A stretch of DNA of 8,277 nucleotides from an uncultured Porphyromonadaceae bacterium (GTDB taxonomy: Bacteria; Bacteroidota; Bacteroidia; Bacteroidales; CAMTPD01), in the NCBI GenBank assembly GCA_947074265.1, contig CAMTPD010000040.1:1-8277 (forward strand), in the 5' to 3' direction. Below the pieces are notes generated by a model. That model did no database searches. It saw nothing but the letters and a program-made list of their open reading frames with translations, and had not been told where the DNA came from. A program made the position numbers and the translations under genes. Below are positions 1-7,210 of this stretch, piece after piece; position 1 is the first letter of the stretch, and each line of letters begins with the position of its first letter.

Positions 1-250
1 TACAAAAACGCTGTTTGGTTCTTGTAAAAACGTTGCTTGGTTCTTACGAGAACGAAAAATCGTCTTCATTGAAGCCGTTTTATGCTTTCATTGAAGCCAT
101 TTTCAGTCTTCACCAATACCGTTTTTAGTTACCACGAAGAGTTTTTTCACTCACCGTGAAGAGTAAATGCATTCACCGCGAAGAGTGTAAACAATCACCA
201 CGAATACTATTTGGAATCTTCACGAAGAATAATTCGCGTTATCACTAATT
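1..250. repeat. Degenerate 22-bp tandem repeat array, about 11 units, cut by the left edge
   Basis: Landmarks recur at exactly 22-bp steps. AACG occurs at 7, 29 and 51, and TTGGTTCTT at 16 and 38. The C of TTCA falls at 67, 89 and 111. GAA of the core falls at 136, 158, 180, 202 and 224, and CAC at 221 and 243. A roughly 1-bp indel near 111-136 and a change of sub-family near 55-63 are the main irregularities. The best-conserved core, in units 6-10, is TCACCRCGAAGAGT, followed by an AT-rich linker. Several cores are small dyads, such as CTTCATTGAAG at 64-74 and TCACCGTGA at 151-159. A- or T-tracts sit in the linkers about two helical turns apart. No open reading frame covers the block, and 22 is not a multiple of three, so it is probably non-coding. 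The function is unknown: phased protein-binding sites, curved DNA or slippage-derived repeats are all possible. Confidence 0.8.
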
Positions 251-611
251 CTTGAGGGCTTAAATGCCTCAGATTGGCGTCAACCCTACCAACGCCCTAC
301 TTCATCCCCTCGACGCCACTATGAGCGCGTTTAGCTTTTACAACTTGTCGCTTACATGACTTGTAAATGCTTCTTTTTATTACCTCTCGGCAAAGTTGTT
401 TACAAAGAAGATGAATCGCTCGAAAGCAATACTGCGTTCTTGCCAACAGAATGTCAGATCAAAAAAGAACGGATTCTTATGCTATACAGATAAAAAGTAG
501 ATATAATACGTGCAGAATGAGGTATTTATGCCGAATGGCTGCCGGATACAGAAGAAATGGATTTTTACAATATCCCTATTCGATGCGAAGGATGCACGAG
601 TAGGTAGAAAT
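251..611. other. Gene-free stretch between the repeat array and the tRNA terminator
   Basis: I see no convincing gene here on either strand. The 22-bp periodicity fades after about 250. A 7-bp inverted repeat TTTACAA/TTGTAAA lies at 337-343 and 361-367, with a 17-nt spacer. A weak hairpin GAGG...CCTC lies near 254-270. The plus-strand frame that opens at 510 runs straight into the antisense of the tRNA gene and is not a gene. I found no TAnnTTTG promoter box in either direction. Confidence 0.5.
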
Positions 612-645
612 AAAAAAAGCTCCGAGATTACTCTCGAAGCTTTTA
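612..645 (-). terminator. Rho-independent terminator of the tRNA-Leu gene
   Basis: Read on the minus strand, a 10-bp stem AGCTTCGAGA / TCTCGGAGCT (one G-T pair) closes a GTAA loop and is followed by seven T. The stem arms are 618-627 and 632-641 and the T-run corresponds to 612-618. It begins a few bases after the tRNA 3' end. It could also end read-through transcription from the upstream parC operon. The A-run on the other side makes weak activity in the opposite direction possible. Confidence 0.9.
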
Positions 646-648
646 TCG

Positions 649-730
649 TGCGGATGAAGGGACTCGAACCCCCACGCCTCTCGGCACTAGATCCTAAGTC
701 TAGCGCGGCTACCAATTACGCCACATCCGC
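649..730 (-). tRNA. tRNA-Leu (anticodon UAG, reads CUA)
   Basis: The minus strand folds as a class II tRNA. The acceptor stem is GCGGATG/CATCCGC and the D-arm contains AATTGGTAGC. The anticodon stem CTAGA/TCTAG closes the loop CTTAGGA, giving anticodon TAG (plus-strand 694-696). There is a long variable arm of about 12-13 nt (TGCCGAGAGGCGT) and a T-arm with loop TTCGAGT. The long variable arm plus the UAG anticodon and discriminator A (649) identify leucine. The 3' CCA is not encoded: the bases after the discriminator read CGA. Maturation therefore needs the CCA-adding enzyme. It has its own promoter just upstream and a terminator just downstream, so it is an independent transcription unit lying in the same direction as the parC operon. 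Confidence 0.97.
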
Positions 731-746
731 ATGACGTTTACGTGTG

Positions 747-777
747 CAAAGATAGATATAATTTCATTCCCTCCAAA
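747..777 (-). promoter_or_regulatory. Bacteroidota-type promoter of tRNA-Leu
   Basis: On the minus strand, TTTG (774-777) is followed after exactly 19 bases by TATCTTTG (747-754), matching the Bacteroidota primary-sigma consensus TTTG / TAnnTTTG in every fixed position. The tRNA 5' end is 16 nt downstream of the -7 box, leaving room for a short leader. This is the clearest promoter in the window and supports the phylum assignment. Confidence 0.88.
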
Positions 778-873
778 CATTAGGTATACTTTTTTTGAAA
801 CTAATTTTACCTCAAAGGCGCAAAAAGCAAGTAACCTATTTATTATCTGCAAGATAAACGCTTGAAAAAAAAT

Positions 874-1938
874 TTACTGTATTCGTAAAGAATCGGAGAG
901 CGAATTGTAAAGCATGGTCGGTTTTTCTACTTCCGGCGCATTTTCTGAGATGTAGCGAACGGCTCTGTCAATGATAGGATCAATCATCGCCATCACGTCT
1001 ACCTGTGTCATGGTTACCGAAATATCGGGATCGATCCCAAATTCTGTAATGCGCATCTTTGCATCAAGGATAGGCGACGACGAAAAGCGTACGCTCCACC
1101 CATTGGGCAATTCCGAGCTAAAGGGAAAGCCGCTACCTCCTCCGGTTTTATCGCCTATTTGGATCACTTGTGGGAATAATCGCATTTTGTTTACGAAGTC
1201 GTTTGTCGCGCTATAGCAACGACGGTTGGTCAATACGGCTACAGGGCGAAACCATCTTACGCGATCGGAAGGTGTGAGCTCGATCGGATATGGATTGGAG
1301 AAATCATTGTGCCCGGGTCCGGACTTATGCTTTATATACCCGCAAACTAACTTTTCCTTTGCAAAGCGCGAAGCAATGCGGTCAGACATGGTGAGGTTAC
1401 CGCCTCCGTTGTTGCGTACATCAATGATCAATCCTTTGCAATCGGCAAAGTACATCAGAACGTAATCGAGGTTGCTATCTCCCACCGGCGACATAAAACT
1501 TCCGTAATAAATGTATCCGATATCGGGTGTTAGTTTCATGTACTTAATACCTCCGGCAATTCGATAGTCGGTTCCCATGTAATGACGGTGTACCATTTCA
1601 TTGAAATTGTCGGGGTAGTCTTCGTACCACTTCCAATACCGTGCCACGTTGAACGAAGAGTACAGATTGGTATGTCCGTCTTTTAGTTCCGAAAGCATAT
1701 CGCCTAATTTATTAAATAGCGAATCGCTGCTCATCGTATCGCTCATTTGTACAGCGTATTTGTCGTACACATCGTTCCAGTTGACATCTTTGTACTCGAA
1801 AAAACAATAGTTCTTATCGAGAATCTGCCACAAGGCCTCGAAGTTGCGATAGGAGTCTCGTGTATATTGATCTTCTTTGTCGCATGCACTGAATGTGCAC
1901 AAAAAGAAGGCTAAAAGTAGATAGAGCGTATTTTTCAT
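874..1938 (-). CDS. S41-family (tricorn/CtpA-like) peptidase lipoprotein
   Basis: The 354-aa product is a predicted lipoprotein. A basic-hydrophobic signal is followed by FSAC with Cys19 as the lipidation site; Phe at -3 makes the lipobox imperfect. Residues about 30-90 (FEALWQILDKNYCFF ... LSELKDGHT) match the helical N-terminal part of tricorn-type S41 peptidases. Residues 140-310 carry the core: GYIYYGSF, then LIIDVRNNGGGN (170-181), then LTNRRCYSATNDF (236-248) with candidate nucleophile Ser243, then GDKTGGG (262-268) with Lys264, and EFGIDPDI (299-306). His89 in DGHT is a candidate catalytic residue as in tricorn, and Lys264 aligns with the CtpA general base; which one acts is inference. 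No obvious PDZ domain is seen. I chose the ATG at 1938, 7 nt past the upstream stop, over the in-frame GTG at 1959, which overlaps that gene and spoils the signal peptide. It is the last gene of the parC operon. The substrate is unknown; it probably works in the periplasm or at a membrane face. Confidence 0.85.
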   Translation of the reverse strand: MKNTLYLLLAFFLCTFSACDKEDQYTRDSYRNFEALWQILDKNYCFFEYKDVNWNDVYDKYAVQMSDTMSSDSLFNKLGDMLSELKDGHTNLYSSFNVARYWKWYEDYPDNFNEMVHRHYMGTDYRIAGGIKYMKLTPDIGYIYYGSFMSPVGDSNLDYVLMYFADCKGLIIDVRNNGGGNLTMSDRIASRFAKEKLVCGYIKHKSGPGHNDFSNPYPIELTPSDRVRWFRPVAVLTNRRCYSATNDFVNKMRLFPQVIQIGDKTGGGSGFPFSSELPNGWSVRFSSSPILDAKMRITEFGIDPDISVTMTQVDVMAMIDPIIDRAVRYISENAPEVEKPTMLYNSLSDSLRIQ

Positions 1939-1945
1939 ACCTTGA

Positions 1946-2824
1946 TTAATAATATGCACTGTTGTATCCGCGTTTGTTTTTGAGTTTGCGTCCCGAGTAG
2001 GAAACGATTTCCTTTACGATACCAATCATAAAGCTATTGGAGTACATGTGCGTTGTGAGGTCATTGACGTTCGTTTTGTAGATGTTGTTTTGGTATCCTA
2101 CACGTACGGTATAGTTATAGATTGGAATATCTAAGGTGAGGTAATTGCGCATGGTAAAATAGTTGTGCAAGGATCCGGCCTTGACCACTCCTTTGTAGTT
2201 GCCCAAGCTAAATATCTCGTAATACGATTGCATGTAATTGGGTGAGAAGAATACCGAAAAGAAGGGTATTTCTGTTTGAAAGCGTAACGTAAGCGGAAAC
2301 TCTCGAATTTTAAAGTTATAAATGGCCATACCGGTAAGATTGGCGGCAACATCGAGCTTCATCGATGCAGGATTGTTTCCGTTGCGCGTGTTGTAGATAA
2401 AGCCTGCTAGTGCACGCGCCGACACACCGGGTATAAGCCGTAGGTTTTTGCATGGCTCAAATCTGTATCCGTAGCCAATGCCATAGTTGAGCATTCCCGA
2501 CAGATACGAGGCGGTCTTTGCATCGTTTTCGGTCGAAGAAAACTCAATACCAAAGTTTTGCTGACGCACACCATGGTAATTGAATAGACTGACTGTTTTA
2601 AGTTTTTCATTTGCTACGCTGATTCCCCAACCTTTGTAGGTGTAGGGCGAAAGGTAGGTATCAAGAATTTGATATCCCCCCACTCCGAACATGGTAGCTT
2701 CGTTTGTCGAATACGGAATAGGCTCTGCATCGTTTTCGTACAAGTTCAAAGTGTCTTTGGTGCTTGAAAACAGTGCTTGCGCAATTCCGAAAAATAGGAA
2801 AATACAAACAGTCAGTTTATTCAT
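1946..2824 (-). CDS. Predicted exported DUF3316-like beta-barrel protein
   Basis: The 292-aa product has an N-terminal signal peptide (MNKLTVCIFLFFGIAQA, cleavage near residues 17-21) with no lipobox. The mature part is rich in aromatic residues and alternating polar/non-polar strands: GVGGYQILDTYLSPYTYKGW (47-66), YGIGYGYRF (114-122), TLRFQTEIPFF (179-189), LTLDIPIYNYTVRVGYQNNIY (229-249). This is what an outer-membrane barrel or lipocalin-like fold looks like. The DTYLSP...Y.G segment recalls the Bacteroidota family DUF3316; that match is from memory and moderately sure. The sequence does not end in the usual barrel C-terminal Phe but in YNSAYY. The start ATG lies 7 nt after the parC stop with no Shine-Dalgarno match, and its stop is 7 nt before the preferred ATG of the peptidase gene, so all three are very likely co-transcribed. 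No function is known to me. Confidence 0.8.
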   Translation of the reverse strand: MNKLTVCIFLFFGIAQALFSSTKDTLNLYENDAEPIPYSTNEATMFGVGGYQILDTYLSPYTYKGWGISVANEKLKTVSLFNYHGVRQQNFGIEFSSTENDAKTASYLSGMLNYGIGYGYRFEPCKNLRLIPGVSARALAGFIYNTRNGNNPASMKLDVAANLTGMAIYNFKIREFPLTLRFQTEIPFFSVFFSPNYMQSYYEIFSLGNYKGVVKAGSLHNYFTMRNYLTLDIPIYNYTVRVGYQNNIYKTNVNDLTTHMYSNSFMIGIVKEIVSYSGRKLKNKRGYNSAYY

Positions 2825-2831
2825 AATACTA

Positions 2832-5522
2832 TCATTTGTCGAACAGGTTCATTTGTCCGGTGATCTCTGCTATAAGGTCTGAGTCGCTGATCGGTTCTTC
2901 GCTTTCGACAGATAGGTCTATTTCGTTGTCAAAGTCTTCATCAGCGTCTTCTTCTTCAGGATCGGGAAAACGAAGCGGCTCAAGTTCTTTTATTTCGGCA
3001 ACCTGATAGGTAGAGATTCGTTTGCCGCGAGCTTTGAAGCTTTTTACTCCGATAAACTCATCGGCATCGATATCGAGTGCTTCACGAAACGAGTCGTTTC
3101 CTCCGAAAATTACTTCAAAGCGAGCGTAGTATTGATTGGTCAGGATGATTGTTCGTGACTTCTCGTTTTCGCCAATGAAGCTTTGCTTTTTGTTCGACGC
3201 ATCCATTTGGAAACGCTTGATGTAATAATAGTCTTGATCTCCGTCGTAAAAAGCACAGGTCCAGACCTTATTTGCATTGAACTTCTGTATTCGTAGGATA
3301 TTGGTCTCGAAGTGATTGCTCAGATCGAAGGTGGTAACGTAAAACTCACCGTTTTTCAATACGACTAGAATCTGGTCTTTGCTTTGAAATTCGCCCAAGT
3401 ATTCGCCACGACCGTCGTAGTTGATGCGAAGCACATCCCAATCGAACCACACTTCTCGTCCGCCTAGCGTGGAGGTTCCTTTTTGTTTTAAGGAGATTTT
3501 GTGTACCTCTGCTTTGGTCAGGATATTACCCATCGATTGTTTTCCTTTGATGGCAATAGAACTGAAGTCTTTCTCGAACGTCAATACTTTCTGACGTGGC
3601 TTCGGCTTCAGGATTACTTTTACCGTTTCGGCTTCTCCGTTCGGATTGGCACTAAAGTAAACAACACGAGTAGCGGGTTTTCCTTGCGTAGCATCGTATT
3701 CTTTATCACGCGTGATTCCGGTTACGGCGAAGCGCTTGATGTACATTGCGCCCATTTTGCCGTCGCGGTAGATCATGTTGTAGATCGTACGGTTGTCGTT
3801 GCGCTTGAATACGTTTACATAAAGGATGTTTTTGCCTACAAACATCTTCTCGCTTACTTTCACGATTTTGTATTTACCGTCTTTGTAGAAGATAATCACA
3901 TCGTCGATGTCGGAACAGTTGCAGATGTATTCGTCTTTTTTCAACGAAGTACCGATAAAACCTTCCTCGCGATTGATGTATAGCTTTTCGTTTGCCTCTA
4001 CCACCTTGGTTGCTTCGATGGTATCGAAGCTGCGCACTTCGGTAAGTCGCTTATGACTTGCTCCGTATTTGCGCTTGAGTGTTTCAAACCAGTTAATTGC
4101 ATAACCGATAAGGTTGTCGAGATGTTTATTAACGGTTTCGATAGAAGCATTGATTTGAAGAATATTCTCTTCTGCTTTGTCTGAATTGAATTTCAAGATA
4201 CGTCCCATCTTGATCTCGAGAAGTCGTAGAATGTCTTCTTTTGTAATCTCGCGCACAAAGGATGGTTTGTAAGGTGTAAGTCGGTCGTCAACGTGCGCAA
4301 TGGCCGCATCTACCGAAGGTGCATTCTCGAATTGTTTGTCTTTATAGATACGCTCCTCGATGAAGATTTTCTCTAAGGATGCGTACAGTAACGATTCGTG
4401 CAATTCAGACTTTTCGATAAGAAGTTCGGTCTTGAGCAACAATACGGTTTGATCTACCGAATGGCGCAACACTTCGCTTACTCCGAGGAAGTAAGGTTTG
4501 TTGTTCTTGATAATACAACAGTTTGGCGAGAGACTGATTTCGCAATCAGTAAATGCATACAATGCGTCTATCGTCTTGTCGGATGAAACGCCCGGCGCTA
4601 GGTGTACCAGGATTTCAACGTTTTGCGCCGTATTATCGTCGATCTTCTTAATCTTGATCTTGCCTTTGTCATTGGCTTTAATGATGGATTCGATTACGGA
4701 AGAGGTTGTTTTTCCGTAAGGGATCTCCGTAATGACAAGGGTCTTATTATCTAACTTATTGATTTTTGCTCTGATCTTAACGGAGCCACCTCGTTCGCCA
4801 TCGTTGTATTTGGTTACATCAATATATCCGCCGGTAAGGAAGTCGGGATAAAGCACAAAGTCTTCTTTACGAAGATAGGCAATCGAAGCATCGAGCAGTT
4901 CGTTGAAGTTGTGCGGTAGAATCTTTGAAGACAAACCTACGGCAATCCCTTCTACTCCTTGGGCAAGCAGCAATGGGAATTTGACAGGCAAAGCCATCGG
5001 TTCTTTGTTACGCCCGTCGTAGGATTGTTTCCAGTGTGTAGTTTTAGGGTTGAACAGCACTTCGAGCGCAAACTTTGAAAGACGCGCTTCGATGTAACGT
5101 GAAGCTGCTGCTCCATCGCCCGTAAGGATGTTACCCCAGTTTCCCTGGCAATCGATCAACAAATCTTTTTGTCCGAGCTGCACCAATGCGTCTCCGATTG
5201 AGGCATCTCCGTGTGGGTGAAACTGCATGGTATGACCTACGATATTGGCCACTTTATTGTAACGTCCGTCGTCGAGCCTTTTCATCGAATGCAGAATGCG
5301 TCGTTGTACAGGTTTTAGACCGTCGAAGATGTTCGGAACAGCACGCTCCAAGATCACATAAGAGGCATAATCAAGAAACCAGTTTTGATACATTCCTGAT
5401 AATTGCTGAGATGCATTGTCGGCCAACTTAGCAGGTGCTTTGTAGTCAGAATGTGCATTCTCGGGATTCATATCCGGAGTTTCGTCGTTTTCGTTTTGAT
5501 CGTGAATATTTTCGGGTACCAT
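2832..5522 (-). CDS. parC: DNA topoisomerase IV subunit A
   Basis: The 896-aa product is the breakage-reunion subunit of topoisomerase IV, which with ParE unlinks replicated chromosomes. After a polar 35-residue leader, the winged-helix domain holds HPHGD (102-106) and the catalytic Arg142-Tyr143 in AAASRYIEARL. The tower and coiled coil cover about 200-500, and a beta-pinwheel C-terminal domain about 510-840. A degenerate GyrA-box-like sequence, KGKQSMGN (659-666), replaces the canonical QRRGGKG, which argues for ParC rather than GyrA. Residues 851-886 are strongly acidic and probably disordered, and the protein ends GQMNLFDK, matching the clamp-binding consensus QxxLF. The position equivalent to the quinolone-target serine is Ala107. 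I chose ATG 5522; the longer frame from TTG at 5585 starts inside the promoter's -7 box. It is first gene of a three-gene operon with two envelope proteins and is divergent from glyQS. Confidence 0.95.
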   Translation of the reverse strand: MVPENIHDQNENDETPDMNPENAHSDYKAPAKLADNASQQLSGMYQNWFLDYASYVILERAVPNIFDGLKPVQRRILHSMKRLDDGRYNKVANIVGHTMQFHPHGDASIGDALVQLGQKDLLIDCQGNWGNILTGDGAAASRYIEARLSKFALEVLFNPKTTHWKQSYDGRNKEPMALPVKFPLLLAQGVEGIAVGLSSKILPHNFNELLDASIAYLRKEDFVLYPDFLTGGYIDVTKYNDGERGGSVKIRAKINKLDNKTLVITEIPYGKTTSSVIESIIKANDKGKIKIKKIDDNTAQNVEILVHLAPGVSSDKTIDALYAFTDCEISLSPNCCIIKNNKPYFLGVSEVLRHSVDQTVLLLKTELLIEKSELHESLLYASLEKIFIEERIYKDKQFENAPSVDAAIAHVDDRLTPYKPSFVREITKEDILRLLEIKMGRILKFNSDKAEENILQINASIETVNKHLDNLIGYAINWFETLKRKYGASHKRLTEVRSFDTIEATKVVEANEKLYINREEGFIGTSLKKDEYICNCSDIDDVIIFYKDGKYKIVKVSEKMFVGKNILYVNVFKRNDNRTIYNMIYRDGKMGAMYIKRFAVTGITRDKEYDATQGKPATRVVYFSANPNGEAETVKVILKPKPRQKVLTFEKDFSSIAIKGKQSMGNILTKAEVHKISLKQKGTSTLGGREVWFDWDVLRINYDGRGEYLGEFQSKDQILVVLKNGEFYVTTFDLSNHFETNILRIQKFNANKVWTCAFYDGDQDYYYIKRFQMDASNKKQSFIGENEKSRTIILTNQYYARFEVIFGGNDSFREALDIDADEFIGVKSFKARGKRISTYQVAEIKELEPLRFPDPEEEDADEDFDNEIDLSVESEEPISDSDLIAEITGQMNLFDK

Positions 5523-5582
5523 AAGCAGACTAAAGATGTATTTATCAGATTGAAAACCATTAAAAAATGATTCAAGCAAAGA

Positions 5583-5590
5583 CAAATATA
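5583..5590 (-). promoter_or_regulatory. Probable -7 box of the parC operon promoter
   Basis: The minus strand reads TATATTTG, a full match to the Bacteroidota -7 consensus TAnnTTTG, about 60 nt before the parC ATG. No TTTG is present at the expected -33 distance; a T-rich run lies there instead, so the promoter is weaker by sequence than that of the tRNA. Its place inside the possible TTG-started extension of parC supports the shorter protein. Confidence 0.6.
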
Positions 5591-5613
5591 CAAACTAAAT
5601 CGAAAAAAATGAT

Positions 5614-5621
5614 TTACTTTG
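5614..5621 (+). promoter_or_regulatory. Possible -7 box of the glyQS promoter
   Basis: TTACTTTG matches TAnnTTTG at all fixed positions except the second base and lies 40 nt before the glyQS ATG. No TTTG occurs at the -33 distance. It is the best candidate in the 139-bp divergent gap, about 23 bp from the opposing parC box, so polymerases at the two promoters would overlap. I saw no T-box, attenuator or other leader structure. Confidence 0.35.
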
Positions 5622-5661
5622 TGTGCTAGGATAAAAGATAATATTATTAGTTCTCGAAAAT

Positions 5662-7206
5662 ATGGCACAAGAAGATGTATTTAAGAAGTTAGTATCGCAC
5701 TGTAAGGAGTACGGTTTCGTGTTTCCATCATCAGAAATCTATGATGGTTTAGGAGCTGTATATGATTACGGTCAGATGGGAGTTGAGTTGAAAAACAACA
5801 TCAAGAAATATTGGTGGGATAGCATGGTACTTCTTAACGATAATGTTGTGGGTATCGATTCTGCAATCTTTATGCATCCAACTATTTGGAAAGCATCAGG
5901 ACACGTGGATGCATTCAACGATCCGTTGATTGACAACAAAGACTCAAAGAAACGTTATCGTGCCGATGTATTGATCGAAGATTATTTGGCAAAGATTGAC
6001 GAGAAGGTTAATAAAGAAGTTGACAAAGCGGCAAAACGATTCAAAGAAGCTTTTGATGAAGAACAATTCCGCGCAACAAACCCTCGCGTTTTAGAATACG
6101 AAGCAAAGAAAAACGACGTTCACACTCGTTTTGCAAATGCTTTGAATAACTCAGATCTTGAGGAGTTGAGACAAATCATTATCGATTGCGAAATCGTTTG
6201 TCCTATCTCAGGAACTAAAAACTGGACAGAAGTGCGTCAGTTCAACTTGATGTTTGCAACAGACATGGGTTCTACTGCCGACGGAGCTATGAAGGTTTAC
6301 CTTCGTCCTGAAACTGCTCAGGGTATCTTCGTTAACTTCCTAAACGTACAAAAGACTGGTCGTATGAAGATTCCTTTTGGTATCGCTCAGATCGGTAAAG
6401 CTTTCCGTAACGAAATCGTAGCTCGTCAGTTTATCTTCCGTATGCGCGAATTCGAACAAATGGAAATGCAATTCTTTGTTCGTCCGGGTGAAGAACTTGA
6501 ATGGTTCAAAAAATGGAAAGATACACGCGTTAAATGGCACAAGGCTCTTGGCTTTGGTGATAAGAAATACCGTTTCCACGATCACGAGAAGCTTGCTCAC
6601 TATGCTAACGCTGCTACAGATATCGAGTTTGAAATGCCGTTCGGTTTCAAAGAAGTTGAAGGTATCCACTCTCGTACTGATTTCGACTTAAGTAGCCACG
6701 AGAAGTTCTCTGGTAAGAAGATTCAATACTTCGATCCTGAACTTGGTAAATCGTACGTTCCTTATGTAATCGAAACGTCGATTGGTGTAGACCGTATGTT
6801 CCTAACTGTTATGGCTGGTTCATACTGCGAAGAGACACTTGAAAATGGTGAAACTCGTGTTGTATTAAGACTTCCTGTTGCTCTTGCTCCGGTTAAATTG
6901 GCAGTAATGCCTTTGACTAAAAAGGACGGTCTTCCTGAGAAGGCTCAAGAAATCATCGACAACTTGAAGTTTGACTTCAAATGTCAGTATGATGAGAAAG
7001 ACTCTATCGGTAAACGCTATCGTCGTCAGGACGCAATTGGTACTCCTTTCTGCGTAACTGTAGATCACCAGTCTCTAGAAGATAATACTGTTACTATCAG
7101 ACATCGTGACACGATGGAACAAGAGCGCGTTGCAATCGCTGATCTTAACAAGATTATTGCAGACAAAGTAAGTATGAAATCACTCTTTAAGCAACTAGGA
7201 GAATAA
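5662..7206 (+). CDS. glyQS: Glycyl-tRNA synthetase, single-chain (alpha2) type
   Basis: The 514-aa cytoplasmic class II synthetase charges tRNA-Gly with glycine using ATP. It is the single-chain dimeric type shared with eukaryotes and archaea, not the alpha2beta2 type of E. coli. N-terminal hallmarks are FKKLVSHCKEYGFVFPSSEIY and GAVYDYGQMGVELKNN (31-46). Residues about 105-175 form a charged helical insert. Then come FNLMFAT (194-200), YLRPETAQGIFVNF (213-226), motif 2 with FRNEI (248-252), the glycine-recognising segment EGIHSRTDFDL (333-343), and motif 3 ETSIGVDRMF (371-380) with Arg378. The anticodon-binding domain runs from about 408 to the end. CPISG (180-184) looks like a zinc-type CPxCG that has lost its second Cys; this is inference. 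The length is normal for the family. The start ATG is supported by the N-terminal MAQEDVFKKL. It is followed 4 nt later by the FKBP lipoprotein gene, so the two are probably one transcript. Confidence 0.97.
   Translation: MAQEDVFKKLVSHCKEYGFVFPSSEIYDGLGAVYDYGQMGVELKNNIKKYWWDSMVLLNDNVVGIDSAIFMHPTIWKASGHVDAFNDPLIDNKDSKKRYRADVLIEDYLAKIDEKVNKEVDKAAKRFKEAFDEEQFRATNPRVLEYEAKKNDVHTRFANALNNSDLEELRQIIIDCEIVCPISGTKNWTEVRQFNLMFATDMGSTADGAMKVYLRPETAQGIFVNFLNVQKTGRMKIPFGIAQIGKAFRNEIVARQFIFRMREFEQMEMQFFVRPGEELEWFKKWKDTRVKWHKALGFGDKKYRFHDHEKLAHYANAATDIEFEMPFGFKEVEGIHSRTDFDLSSHEKFSGKKIQYFDPELGKSYVPYVIETSIGVDRMFLTVMAGSYCEETLENGETRVVLRLPVALAPVKLAVMPLTKKDGLPEKAQEIIDNLKFDFKCQYDEKDSIGKRYRRQDAIGTPFCVTVDHQSLEDNTVTIRHRDTMEQERVAIADLNKIIADKVSMKSLFKQLGE
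7197..7201 (+). promoter_or_regulatory. Shine-Dalgarno site for the FKBP gene, inside the end of glyQS
   Basis: AGGAG lies 9 nt before the FKBP ATG and is part of the last glyQS codons (Leu-Gly-Glu). It is the best Shine-Dalgarno match seen before any gene in the window, which is unusual in this phylum. It suggests that the second gene has its own ribosome loading or is translationally coupled. Confidence 0.55.
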
Positions 7207-7210
7207 ACCA

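Noticed and set aside
1..250. CRISPR array
   Set aside because: Units are directly abutting, 22 bp long and degenerate throughout; there are no constant repeats separated by unique spacers and no cas genes in view.
502..507. TATAAT resembling a sigma-70 -10 box
   Set aside because: No -35 partner, the wrong consensus for this phylum, and no gene downstream other than the rejected frame.
482..715. 77-aa minus-strand frame
   Set aside because: It begins inside the tRNA and runs through its terminator; no protein-like features.
612..730. Integration (att) site at the tRNA-Leu 3' end
   Set aside because: No second copy of the tRNA 3' end and no integrase gene are visible in the window.
510..734. 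74-aa plus-strand frame
   Set aside because: Its second half is the antisense of the tRNA-Leu gene, ending in the familiar spurious VRMKGLEPPRL-type peptide, and it also crosses the terminator.
731..873. Terminator for the parC operon downstream of the peptidase gene
   Set aside because: Only a weak 5-bp hairpin TTATC/GATAA (843-857) without a proper T-run is present; the operon may read through to the tRNA terminator.
3501..3983. 160-aa plus-strand frame opposite parC
   Set aside because: It lies wholly within the well-supported parC coding region and reads as a frame shadow, with no recognisable domain or promoter.
6340..6669. 109-aa minus-strand frame opposite glyQS
   Set aside because: It overlaps the conserved catalytic core of glycyl-tRNA synthetase; a shadow frame.
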